Shown here: positions 16,520 to 24,801 of the stretch, piece after piece | How the letters are laid out: each line of letters begins with the position of its first letter | Position numbering within the stretch: the stretch's first letter is position 1 | The notes under the pieces: generated by a model | The model's input: only the letters and a program-made list of their open reading frames with translations | What the model was told of the DNA's origin: nothing | Database searches by the model: none | Assembly: GCA_039105265.1 (NCBI GenBank) | Contig: JAPFFF010000041.1 | Span: forward strand, 1,116,001-1,180,000 | Direction: 5' to 3' | From: Tritrichomonas musculus | Taxonomy: Eukaryota; Parabasalia; Tritrichomonadida; Tritrichomonadidae | Length of the DNA stretch: 64,000 bases | Program-made: the position numbers and the translations under genes

Positions 16520-17407
16520 TTAATTTTTATTGACCCAGTCCATAATATCATTAAGTAAAGCATCACTATCCGCATCAGTATTTGATGTATCTCTGAAATA
16601 GTTATCTTCATCTGGATTATAAAAGTCGTCATCATCTCCTTGGGCTACTTCTTGTTGTTTTTCAACTACTTTTTTTGTTTGTTTTGTTTTATTCTTTGTC
16701 GTCTTTGTTTTATTCTTTAAGGCTTTTTTATTCTTTGGTATTTTTTTGATGTTCGCTAATGCGGCTTGATAATTTTCTTCATCATCTTGATATTTCGAAT
16801 TTGTTATTTCAAGTTCTCTTTCTCCATCATCGTTATAATCAAAAAGATTCTCGTCTGTTTCAGCTCTATTGCTTGTTCCATTCGGAGGAGGCTCATAAAG
16901 GTCTTCGATTTTATATTCTCTATTATCTTTATGCATAACATTTTGACATTGTCTTGCTGTTATCCTAATTCTTGAAGGAACAATTTTACCTTTCTTAATA
17001 ACTATTTTTTGAGTCTCTGCTGTTTTATTACATCTTAGTTTTTTATCATAATAACCTATATGAACATAAATCATACCAAAAATAGTAATATGTTTCTTTT
17101 TACATGCTTCGGCAAAAATCTTTAATCTATCTAAGAATTCTTTCTTATCATACCATTCAAAAGTTTCGACAAAGATTCTATATTTATCTTCATCATTATT
17201 TTTTTGTTTTGTTTTTCTACCAGGATTCCTTGACTTTCTTGTTATCGCTGCTTGTTGAATAATAAATATATCATTCGGATTTTCATCCTTTTCGCCGTCC
17301 AAAAAGATAGTAGGAAACCATAACTTTCTATCTTCATGTTTTATAATTTTATCAATCCCTTTTTTAATGTATAACGTACTCTCTATAGGAAAAATTAAAT
17401 CTGTCAT
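16520..17407 (-). CDS. 295-aa member of the GxYLKF domain family with long charged tail
   Basis: The N-terminal ~165 residues follow the family order: IESTLYIKKGIDKIIKHED, then VETFEWYDKKEFLDRLKIF, the strand ITIFGMIYVHIG and KKGKIVPSRIRI. The rest is low complexity: an acidic stretch, a lysine/threonine stretch (KNKTKTTKNKTKQTKK) and an acidic end with DDDDFYNPDEDNYF. It is the only array member on the minus strand, divergent from 17,436 with 28 bases between start codons. The tail composition suggests a flexible, possibly nuclear, protein. Confidence 0.65.
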   Translation of the reverse strand: MTDLIFPIESTLYIKKGIDKIIKHEDRKLWFPTIFLDGEKDENPNDIFIIQQAAITRKSRNPGRKTKQKNNDEDKYRIFVETFEWYDKKEFLDRLKIFAEACKKKHITIFGMIYVHIGYYDKKLRCNKTAETQKIVIKKGKIVPSRIRITARQCQNVMHKDNREYKIEDLYEPPPNGTSNRAETDENLFDYNDDGERELEITNSKYQDDEENYQAALANIKKIPKNKKALKNKTKTTKNKTKQTKKVVEKQQEVAQGDDDDFYNPDEDNYFRDTSNTDADSDALLNDIMDWVNKN

Positions 17408-17435
17408 TTAAAATTTTTAAAAATATAAATAAACA

Positions 17436-18056
17436 ATGACAAAATACATGTTTGTTGGAGGTTATTTAAAGTTTAAACCTGCCTTAGATACTATATTAAG
17501 AGAGAATCTTACTGCGATGACAAATCAAGTTCGGTATCCTTTAGCCGTTTTCCATAAAAATACTATGCAGTTATCTTGTCAATATAATTGGTTATCTGAT
17601 ACTGCAAATATTATATTGCTAAAATATATAAAAGAAATTCGTAAAAAGAAAGTCAAAATAACAGGATATTTATTAGTTATAGTCAAGAATAGGAATGGAA
17701 GTATGGAATTATATAAATATATACCAAAATATGGTACTTTAAGAGCTGTTAGAGGGTATTTCAGATTAGTTCGAGATTATCTTCCTGACCCTACATACGC
17801 AGAGAAAATTGGACCACAAAATAAGCCTTCATTCTGGACCGATTCTGATTCGGACTTTTTATCTGATTCCTCTGACGGTCCTGACCAACCTAAGAAATCC
17901 AATAAAAAATCTATCAAACTTGATGAAGAAAATGATGATTATGCCCTTCCTATGCCCGAACCTAACCTGAACCTAAGCCAAAAGAAAAAAAGAAACAAGA
18001 AGAAAAACCAAAATCAAAGTCTTCAAAACCAAAATCTCCAATTGACTATTCCTTAG
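17436..18056 (+). CDS. 206-aa GxYLKF domain protein next to the protease
   Basis: Residues 5-125 are the best-preserved family domain (FVGGYLKFKPALDTILREN, then YNWLSDTANIILLKYIKEI, the strand VKITGYLLVIVKNRNG and RGYFRLVRDYLPD). A Ser/Asp-rich linker (DSDSDFLSDSSDGPD) and a Lys/Asn/Gln-rich tail follow. In element C the same domain forms the N-terminus of the C48 protease, followed by a similar linker. Here the protease frame begins ~130 bases downstream, so this gene and the next may be a split or broken protease gene (about one break). Confidence 0.65.
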   Translation: MTKYMFVGGYLKFKPALDTILRENLTAMTNQVRYPLAVFHKNTMQLSCQYNWLSDTANIILLKYIKEIRKKKVKITGYLLVIVKNRNGSMELYKYIPKYGTLRAVRGYFRLVRDYLPDPTYAEKIGPQNKPSFWTDSDSDFLSDSSDGPDQPKKSNKKSIKLDEENDDYALPMPEPNLNLSQKKKRNKKKNQNQSLQNQNLQLTIP

Positions 18057-18186
18057 AAGATTTATTCAATACAAAGTCTTCAGAAAATTCTACGAGGCCA
18101 AAAGATAGTCCGTATAAATCATCTTCTTCTCGAGAACTTAAGCCTCTTTCTGCTCCTTATTCTGGTATTCGAATTAGTAATCAGAT

Positions 18187-19659
18187 GTGAATTCTCTTCA
18201 GCCTGGAGAATGGCTAGATGATAATACTATTCGTTCTTATATTCGTTATTTAGAATGTTTAGCTAAAGACCACAATATTAAACATAGAATCTTAATTTTG
18301 AAACCTATATTTTGGGAAGCATTAAGGAAATGCGGAAAGAAATTTACATTAAAGGATATGCAAGATATTGACTCAAGATTAACTACCTATAAGGACTTAA
18401 AAGACTGGTATTATGATATTTTATTCCCTATAACTACTCATTCAAGCAGCAAACTTGGAGAAAATAACGGTCTTCATTATATACTTTGCTTGATAAGTCT
18501 ACAAAATAAAGAAATTATAATTCATGATTCAATGAAAGGTCATAAAGATATTGAAGCCGAAAAAACAGTCCTTAAGATGATAGAGAAATTACATACTACA
18601 AAGAATGGTTGGTTAATAACTCATGCTCAAGGACCGTATCAAAATAATGGGTCTGACTGTGGAGTTTTCACTCTTCGTCATTGTCAATATTATATTCTAC
18701 AAGAAAATCAGGAGTTCTATTCAAGCGAAATACCAGCATATAGAGAAAAAATATTAAAGGATTTGATGCCATATTTTAAAGAAACAGCTAAATCATCAAG
18801 CAAAACATCAGCTCATGAATCAGACGTAGAAGAAGTTTCAGCATTTGCATCAAAGAAGACATCTCGCAAAAATTCTGCTAAGACTTCATCAAAAACTTCA
18901 TCAAAAACATCTCGTAAAAGTTCCCCTTCACAAGAGGTTTACGGACCTCTTTATAATCCATTCCATGATTCAAAATTACCAGATAATTATTATCCTGTAG
19001 AATATAACCAAAACGTAAAGCCGATACCAAAAAAAGTAGGAGATGATGAATATTATTCTCTTAATATGAACAATACAATTGAAGAAATGGTTATTAATGA
19101 CTATTTTCAGCTCCTACAAAAGCAAGGCAAAAAGGTTAAAAAAGCTGGAAAAATACTTATTTTGGCTCCAAATTTATACTATCTCCTAGCTACAAGAAAG
19201 CAATGTCCAATATATCCGAAGTTAAATGCAAAAGAAATTATGGATTTAATATTGAAAGAGGCTTGTCCTCAAAAGTTTAATAAATATGACGAAATATATT
19301 GGCCTTGCGAGTTGGCAGGACATTGGGTATTGATAGTTATTCGATATAAGACGGGCGCTATAGAGTTATATGATTCTATGAATGACGGATATGAATATCC
19401 TGAATTAGAGCAAAATATTAAGGCTTTCATTACTCATCAAGGACTCAAAAAGAAACTAGAATATTACTATGTGGAGTGTCCACAACAAGATAATGATTAT
19501 GATTGTGGTGTATTTGTTATGGAGGCTGGAAGAACTCTATTACATGAAGGTAAGGGAGACTTTGAACAGCGCAACGCTAGCGAAATCAGAATGAGAATCA
19601 AAAAAGAACTAAAGGAAAAGAAGTTAGTAAATGACTTTAAATATACAAAATTTGATTAA
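18187..19659 (+). CDS. PRO: Tandem double adenain/Ulp1-type (C48) cysteine protease
   Basis: Predicted maturation protease with two complete C48 domains in one frame. Domain 1 (residues ~1-200): EWLDDNTIRSYIRYL, GLHYILCLIS (His), IIHDSM (Asp), AQGPYQNNGSDCGVF (Gln and Cys, ~157). A Ser/Lys linker (KTSSKTSSKTSRKSS) separates it from domain 2 (~290-490): AGHWVLIVI (His ~379), ELYDSMN (Asp), ECPQQDNDYDCGVF (Cys ~439), then MEAGRTLLHEG, closely like the single domain of element C. Adenain cleaves capsid precursors in adenoviruses; Ulp1 removes SUMO. The true start is unclear; see the preceding gene (possibly about one break). Confidence 0.85.
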   Translation: MNSLQPGEWLDDNTIRSYIRYLECLAKDHNIKHRILILKPIFWEALRKCGKKFTLKDMQDIDSRLTTYKDLKDWYYDILFPITTHSSSKLGENNGLHYILCLISLQNKEIIIHDSMKGHKDIEAEKTVLKMIEKLHTTKNGWLITHAQGPYQNNGSDCGVFTLRHCQYYILQENQEFYSSEIPAYREKILKDLMPYFKETAKSSSKTSAHESDVEEVSAFASKKTSRKNSAKTSSKTSSKTSRKSSPSQEVYGPLYNPFHDSKLPDNYYPVEYNQNVKPIPKKVGDDEYYSLNMNNTIEEMVINDYFQLLQKQGKKVKKAGKILILAPNLYYLLATRKQCPIYPKLNAKEIMDLILKEACPQKFNKYDEIYWPCELAGHWVLIVIRYKTGAIELYDSMNDGYEYPELEQNIKAFITHQGLKKKLEYYYVECPQQDNDYDCGVFVMEAGRTLLHEGKGDFEQRNASEIRMRIKKELKEKKLVNDFKYTKFD

Positions 19660-19839
19660 AAAAGTTTATATAATTTTTTTGTCTCAACAACTTCAAATCA
19701 ACCAATTTTAGGCCATTTATTGAGTCAAAAAGTTCATCAACTAGGGGTCTTCTACAAGCTGTAAAACAACCAATTTTAGGCCATTTATAGGCTTGAATAG
19801 GGCGTAAATGGAGGGATTATTTGACGGACCGAAGGGACG
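19660..19839. repeat. Right-end region of element A: two direct repeats
   Basis: CAACCAATTTTAGGCCATTT occurs twice, at about 19,699 and 19,768. The region has no gene. It may hold the element terminus, but no partner repeat is visible inside the window. Confidence 0.6.
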
Positions 19840-19859
19840 TTAAATAATCACGCCATTTA
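19805..19859. repeat. 55-bp imperfect palindrome at the element/host junction
   Basis: Left arm TAAATGGAGGGATTATTTGA and right arm (reverse complement) TAAATGGCGTGATTATTTAA continue for 26 bp each with a short GAA-containing loop. It covers the last codons and stop of the minus-strand host gene ending at 19,840. Confidence 0.75.
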
Positions 19860-21216
19860 TATATACTACTCCGTACAATTCGATGAAATGCTTTGTTTTT
19901 AATCTTAAAGAGTCCAAAGCTTTGTAATTATTCAAAATGTTTGAAACTCTTTCAAAATCAGTGATGCCACTGTCGGTTATCATGTATTCCATCATTTCCT
20001 CATCGTATGCGCATTCTTTGGACAAGTTGAGTAATGATTGGACGGTTAGTTTTGGATGCAGCTCGGCGAGCTCCATGAAATAAGAGTAAAAATGATCAGG
20101 AATCTCGTTGACACGTTGGAGAATTTTGACAATTTTGTTTTCATCGTAAGCTTTGTCTCTGGCAACATGTTCAATGAACTGGCGATCATAATAATAATTA
20201 TTCATCAATGTTTCAACAATGCTCATTTCAAAAGCTCTGTCTCTGTTCTCGTTGACTCGATTGTTAGGCAAGGAAAGATTGAAGTATTTCAGAAATTTTT
20301 TTGCCATTGTGTTTGCGAGTTCTTCATGCTGATAATGCGAAGCCAAAATCATGTGGCAGATGTATGGCATGTTTATGAAGTTCTTTCTGACATGCTTGAA
20401 CGTTTTTACAACCGGTTTGTCCCTGTTTTTTTCGTTGTTCATGTGCCTGAAAACATCGGGATCGACATTGAAAAATTTTATGATCGTCTCATCGTTCATG
20501 GTCAAGTCAAAAAGTGGCCCGTACTCTTCTTTTGCGATCTGGTGGTAGGATGAGATTGGGCAAATAATATAGTAACCGCTTTCATTGTTGAATATACAAT
20601 CAAATCCGCACATTTTTATGGTCATTAAGACCAATGGGCGTAAAAATGGTTTCTTTTTGACATATCGTATCTGATCCGCCGTTATTTGTTGGTATTTGAA
20701 GCCTCGTTCAGGAATAAGGCAAACATAATCAACTTTGTTTTGAAGTGCGCTTAAAAGAGTTTGGCGTATATGCGCTATCCATTCAAATGGATTTACAATA
20801 TTTGGATCATCTCCACGCATATCAATTTCGATTATCGTTTGATAATTTATATATTCATTTCTTTCATTTAAAAATTGATTTTTCGGTTTTTTGTATTTAA
20901 GTAAATGCTTATTTTTTGAAATATTTATTATTGATTGGTCATTTGGATTATTATCTCTTTGTTGTTCATTTAGAATAATATTTTGTTGTTGTTCTTTTGG
21001 ATTTTTATCTTTTAATTGTTTATTTGGATCATTATTTTGCTTTTGTTCATTTGTATTATTATTTATTTGTTGTCCATTTGGATCATTTTGTTGTTGTTGT
21101 TCAAATGGATTATTATTTTTTGAAGTATTTTGATTTTTTTGAGTCGGATTTGCTGTATTTACAATTTCTGCTATTTCTGGATCAACTGGCTTGTGTTTTG
21201 AGCAAATACATCCCAT
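19840..21216 (-). CDS. Predicted lipid-anchored protein (MGCICS) with Smr-like region
   Basis: The N-terminus MGCICSKHKP fits co-translational myristoylation at Gly2 and palmitoylation at Cys3/Cys5, which would place it at a membrane. Residues ~25-100 are Asn/Gln repeats (NNDPNKQ, NNPNDQS type). Residues ~125-225 have EIDMRGDDP, a helix, the strand VDYVCLIPERGF, FLRPLVLMTIKMCGF and SGYYIICPI, the strand-helix order of Smr domains (LDLHG ... GxG ... V); this assignment is tentative. The rest is helical, repeat-like. It is a host gene, not an element gene. Its 3' end overlaps the junction palindrome, so the last residues may come from the element boundary. Confidence 0.7.
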   Translation of the reverse strand: MGCICSKHKPVDPEIAEIVNTANPTQKNQNTSKNNNPFEQQQQNDPNGQQINNNTNEQKQNNDPNKQLKDKNPKEQQQNIILNEQQRDNNPNDQSIINISKNKHLLKYKKPKNQFLNERNEYINYQTIIEIDMRGDDPNIVNPFEWIAHIRQTLLSALQNKVDYVCLIPERGFKYQQITADQIRYVKKKPFLRPLVLMTIKMCGFDCIFNNESGYYIICPISSYHQIAKEEYGPLFDLTMNDETIIKFFNVDPDVFRHMNNEKNRDKPVVKTFKHVRKNFINMPYICHMILASHYQHEELANTMAKKFLKYFNLSLPNNRVNENRDRAFEMSIVETLMNNYYYDRQFIEHVARDKAYDENKIVKILQRVNEIPDHFYSYFMELAELHPKLTVQSLLNLSKECAYDEEMMEYMITDSGITDFERVSNILNNYKALDSLRLKTKHFIELYGVVYINGVII

Positions 21217-21857
21217 TAAAAGAAGTAAAAATTGATTTTATGAGAGAATAACTTTTTGAATTTAAATAACGTATGAAAAAATATCAAAAATAAATAATTT
21301 TATTCTCAGAATTTTGTTAAGATTTATATTTCATAAAAATATTTTTCTGAGAAAAAAAAACGTTCATTTTATGTTTCATATATATGGACGAAAAAATGAT
21401 TTAAAAAAAAAAACCAAAATAATAAAAATTTAAATAATGATAATATTGCAAATGAAGAAAAAAAGTATTGATAATTATGTAATCTTTATTTCCTCAATTT
21501 ATTTAAATTAAAATACTCTCTCATTTATAGTCGTGTGGTAGCATTTTCACTAATGTTTCCATTTTCCTCTGCCATAATACCAGAAAATTATTCTATCTTG
21601 CAAAAAAAAAAAAAAAAAAAAAACATTTTCTATAGTATCGTTCTTTTTGATTGTTTTATTGAATTGTATTTCTCCATCGCTTTGAGAGAACCAATCATGA
21701 ACTTGGTTTAACAGGATTGATTAAAATTCAATCAAATAATTATAAAAAAAAAAAAAAAAAATCTCTGATGAAGTTGAAAAAAAAAACTTATTGAAATCCA
21801 ACCATTTAGTAAAAATATTAAGTTTACATTGCTAATATATTTTAATTTTCAATTTTT
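21217..21857. other. Host intergenic region with poly(A) tracts
   Basis: It lies between two minus-strand host genes and is very AT-rich, with adenine runs of about 22 (from 21,601) and 17 (from 21,744). I see no gene. It should contain the 3' end of the RBR gene and the promoter of the MGCICS gene; no perfect Inr was found before the latter, only TCAATTTT. Confidence 0.7.
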
Positions 21858-23375
21858 TTATTGATCATAATGTGGATCACAATGCTTCAACAAGGTTTCT
21901 CTTATCAAATGGATTCTTTTGGTGATTTTGGAAGCCTCAATATATGTCATTTTTTTCTTTGTATCATCAAACAAACTATTCACAATTTTTCTTATTGAAT
22001 GTTCTGTGTCATTAACGATGAAATTAAATATCTTGTATTTCTGTGTGTTTGGATAAGCTTGCTCGTTCAGTTGATCATTTAAAGGTGCATTTTTCACCAC
22101 TTGGTACCTCGTATTAAACAGGTGAACGCTAGACCACTTGATATTCTCATAAGACCAATAAATCTGGATCAAGAGATCATACAAAATTTTTGTCTTTGCT
22201 TCTCTGCTCAAATATTCATCGTTCTGAATCCTTTTAGACATCAATTTCTCGATATTTTCGTTAATTTTCTCGAAGAAAACCTTGTTTTCTTGATCTTTTT
22301 TGATGAAAACGTCGTTATATTGGCCAATGAACTCTTTGCTTATGTCATCCATCTTCTTCAGGTATGGATCATCCTCCTGTCTGTAATATTGGCATTGAAA
22401 GTGTGTGTTTGGATGGTTGCTCCACGCTCTCAAGCACATCCAGCAGAATTCATGCTTGCATTTGTAGCATCTCATGAAGTAGCATCCGCCATTTTTCTCT
22501 ATTATCGCATTGCAACTGGGGCAGATCTTGCAGTTTGGACCAAGAAGTCTCTTGTTCATTTTTTCATCGCCTGTTACGTTGAGCCAGAATGACTTCTCGA
22601 CACAATTTGCAGGCACATGAGATGGCTCATTGCACAATAGGCAAAATTCATGACCACATGAGCATGTAAGAACGTTGCATAGACCAGTTGAGAGTACATT
22701 TACTGTCCTTGAGCATTTAGGTGATGGACAAACAGTCAATGTATTTGCCAATGAAACTGTCGATTCCATTAAAAAACGTAAAAAGTCGTTATAAACTTTT
22801 TTCCCACAAATCTGTTCAACTGAATTTGGAGGTATTTTGCGTTTGCAACCGCTACGTTGGCAGTTAATGAGGTGTTGTCCTGATGACATGTTGTATTTGA
22901 CGTGATCTCGCCAACAATTTGAACAAAATGAGTGCCCACAAGGAAGACACCACATATCGCTGGCTGGGTAACTGTCATAGCATACTTCACACTCGTATTC
23001 GGCGTTCGGATCTCCAACTGGATGTTTGAGGGAGGGATCATCATTCGCATTTTCAAATTGGATACCAATTGTTGAAAGCATTGAGTCGTACATCATTGCC
23101 CAATTCTCATAGACCAAATATGTGTTCCAGTTTTGGCTTTCGAGGATCATAAATGCAACCAATGGATGAATATTCAATTTTTCAGAAATAGCCTTGCAAT
23201 CAGTCATAAGAGAATCAAAAATTTGGTCATCATCAATAACGTTCGAAAAAATGTTTTGTTGCTGAATTGGAACTGATTCTTTATTAAGATTAATTGAGAT
23301 AAAAAAATCTGTATCATCATCTAACAAAGAGCAAACGCCATACTTATCGAATTCCTGGTATGTATTGGTTAACAT
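21858..23375 (-). CDS. RBR-type E3 ubiquitin ligase, Ariadne family
   Basis: It transfers ubiquitin through a RING2 cysteine thioester. From the ATG at 23,375 (505 aa; the open frame extends upstream only from a TTG): a UBA-like helix set (~55-95, LNIHPLVAFMILESQNW), RING1 (~129-177, CEVCYDSYPASDMWCLPCGH), IBR (~198-258, CGHEFCLLCNEPSH) and RING2 (~285-316, CPSCNAIIEKNGGCYFMRC). The catalytic Cys is the one in NGGCYF (~297), as in HHARI. A helical Ariadne-like domain ends the protein. All zinc ligands appear present. It is a host housekeeping-type gene of normal family length. Confidence 0.93.
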   Translation of the reverse strand: MLTNTYQEFDKYGVCSLLDDDTDFFISINLNKESVPIQQQNIFSNVIDDDQIFDSLMTDCKAISEKLNIHPLVAFMILESQNWNTYLVYENWAMMYDSMLSTIGIQFENANDDPSLKHPVGDPNAEYECEVCYDSYPASDMWCLPCGHSFCSNCWRDHVKYNMSSGQHLINCQRSGCKRKIPPNSVEQICGKKVYNDFLRFLMESTVSLANTLTVCPSPKCSRTVNVLSTGLCNVLTCSCGHEFCLLCNEPSHVPANCVEKSFWLNVTGDEKMNKRLLGPNCKICPSCNAIIEKNGGCYFMRCYKCKHEFCWMCLRAWSNHPNTHFQCQYYRQEDDPYLKKMDDISKEFIGQYNDVFIKKDQENKVFFEKINENIEKLMSKRIQNDEYLSREAKTKILYDLLIQIYWSYENIKWSSVHLFNTRYQVVKNAPLNDQLNEQAYPNTQKYKIFNFIVNDTEHSIRKIVNSLFDDTKKKMTYIEASKITKRIHLIRETLLKHCDPHYDQ

Positions 23376-24324
23376 TAAAATAAAATCTTTAAAATTTTTA
23401 ATTTTTTCCACTTTCAAAAATTTTCCGGAAAATTTTAAATTTAAAGTTTTCCTGAGAATGCCAAAAAAATATTATCAAAGCATTATTGATGCCGATTGAA
23501 ACAAATCCAAAATCTATTAATTTCATATTTCATTCTGAATCAATCATCAAGTTATTGACTTTAAATGATTCAATTAATTTAAACTTAGTTTTTTTTTAAT
23601 TTTCAAATTTCAGAGTAGCTACAACGAAATTTTTTGGACAAGTCCTCTCAAAAAGTGGACTGTCAAATTGATTTTTCTCATTGGTAAGAAGGTTTTATGA
23701 TTTTATAATAACATAATATAAAACTTTATTTTGAGAGTTTGCACTTTTTAAATAAAAGATTAAAATTCCTTGGAAAAATGTATAAATTCACGATGCTAAA
23801 AATGTGCATGCGGTCATCCTTTATTTGGTAAAAATATAAAATTAATTATAAATAAATAAATATCAAATATATGAGAATAATTCCTTGGTCGCGTTAAGCA
23901 TAATTTTAATTTTATTCATGAAAAAATGTGAAAAATTTTGGAACAAAACAAAACATAGAATTCTTTCTTTTTAATTATCTTTTTGAATTGGATTTGAATT
24001 ATTAAATGAAAGATTTCCAACCTAGTGAATCTGCAAGTTCTTAACTATTTCATGAATCCAGCTTTAAACCTAAAGAAATCCAAAAATAATCAATCCAAAT
24101 TCATATTATAATTATCTATAAAATTTAAATTAATATCATGAATAATCATTTTTACATATATTTAACTATTTTTCAGTCTATTATAAAAAGGATCCTTTCA
24201 TTGGAACCTTGCTTTTAATAAAAAAAATACTAATAACCAACAAAAAAGTTTACAATTTATAATTATTTAGCATGCACTATATTAAATATCAATAAACAAC
24301 TCATTGCAACATATATTTTATTAT
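23376..24324. other. AT-rich intergenic region between host RBR gene and element B
   Basis: No gene, RNA or clear repeat is seen. The left end of element B should lie in or near this stretch, but its terminal repeat cannot be identified without the right end. Confidence 0.6.
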
Positions 24325-24477
24325 TTACTTTCCGAAATAATAAATACAACCATCATGTCTAACATATTCACATACATAATAGCTATATTCGATTGGTAAG
24401 AAATCGGGTGATGAGAGTTCGTTTAATGGTTTTGCTGGAATAAACTTTTCTGATTGGCTTGAAGTGGCTGTTGACAT
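24325..24477 (-). CDS. 50-aa cysteine-containing micro-protein at the left of element B
   Basis: The sequence starts MSTATSSQSEKFIPAKPLNE and ends YVCEYVRHDGCIYYFGK. The evidence for reality is upstream: about 105 bases before it (TTTTACCCAA, then GAGATAT-x-GCGTTTTTCTGG) match, in the same orientation to the start codon, the sequence before POLB of element B. That conservation points to a shared promoter or to a duplicated end of the element. Function unknown. Confidence 0.5.
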   Translation of the reverse strand: MSTATSSQSEKFIPAKPLNELSSPDFLPIEYSYYVCEYVRHDGCIYYFGK

Positions 24478-24801
24478 TTCTGTAGTGCTCCCTTTTACCC
24501 AAGTAAAAATAAATTATTCGTGTTTGAGATATAGCGTTTTTCTGGCGCATACATTACTAACATTCACATATCACTTCCTAGCCATTCATGCTATTTCTAT
24601 ACGCTACTTTTCTGTTTCTTTACTGAGATATATACAAAGCAAATCCATCGAGGAAAGCGTTAATCTGTTTGGACATGATAGTGAGCGGAGCGCAGCGCAG
24701 CGAGCGGTTTTGTCCGCAGGACAAAAATCATTCCAAATATTAATGATGCTCGAATAATTTCCTTTTGCTGCCAGGGATAATTGCATTTTCGTTACAGGAA
24801 A
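24478..24801. promoter_or_regulatory. Divergent control region at the left of element B
   Basis: It contains the ~105-bp segment shared with the POLB upstream region (24,493-24,600), a GC-rich block GAGCGGAGCGCAGCGCAGCG (24,683-24,702) in very AT-rich DNA, and a perfect hairpin TTTTGTCC-GCA-GGACAAAA (24,708-24,726). Confidence 0.65.
24493..24600 (-). repeat. Segment shared with the POLB upstream region (inverted copy)
   Basis: It aligns with the reverse complement of about 59,780-59,889 at roughly 75% identity by eye, including TTTTACCCAA and GCGTTTTTCTGG. Confidence 0.7.

Larger units (their letters stand above)
1..19800. mobile_element. Element A: Polinton-like (PLV-type) element, left end outside window
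   Basis: The stretch carries an RVE integrase, a D5-type primase-helicase, adenain-type proteases and short MAFG-type peptides, the gene set of Polintons and Polinton-like viruses. It is very AT-rich, with short genes on both strands. The right end lies between the protease stop (19,659) and the host gene that ends at 19,840, where short direct repeats and a 55-bp palindrome sit. The left end and terminal repeats were not seen. It is broken, with about three or four broken genes, so it is probably older than element C. It is uncertain whether 1-4,100 belongs to the same copy. Confidence 0.7.

Noticed and set aside
20891-21251. Hydrophobic cysteine/phenylalanine-rich plus-strand frames (membrane-protein look)
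   Set aside because: They are the complement of the Asn/Gln repeat of the lipidated host protein.
21597-21760. Processed retrocopy suggested by poly(A) tracts
   Set aside because: The tracts are not at the end of a gene copy and no target duplication is visible; simple slippage is more likely.
22101-22592. Plus-strand open frame inside the RBR gene
   Set aside because: Shadow of the minus-strand ligase, which has full RING/IBR signatures.
23376-23417. Earlier start of the RBR ligase (519 aa)
   Set aside because: The codon is TTG; the first ATG is at 23,375, and trichomonad genes start at ATG.
24464-24757. 97-aa plus-strand open frame
   Set aside because: It is antisense to the 50-aa gene and to the conserved upstream segment, crosses a hairpin and shows no protein-like pattern.
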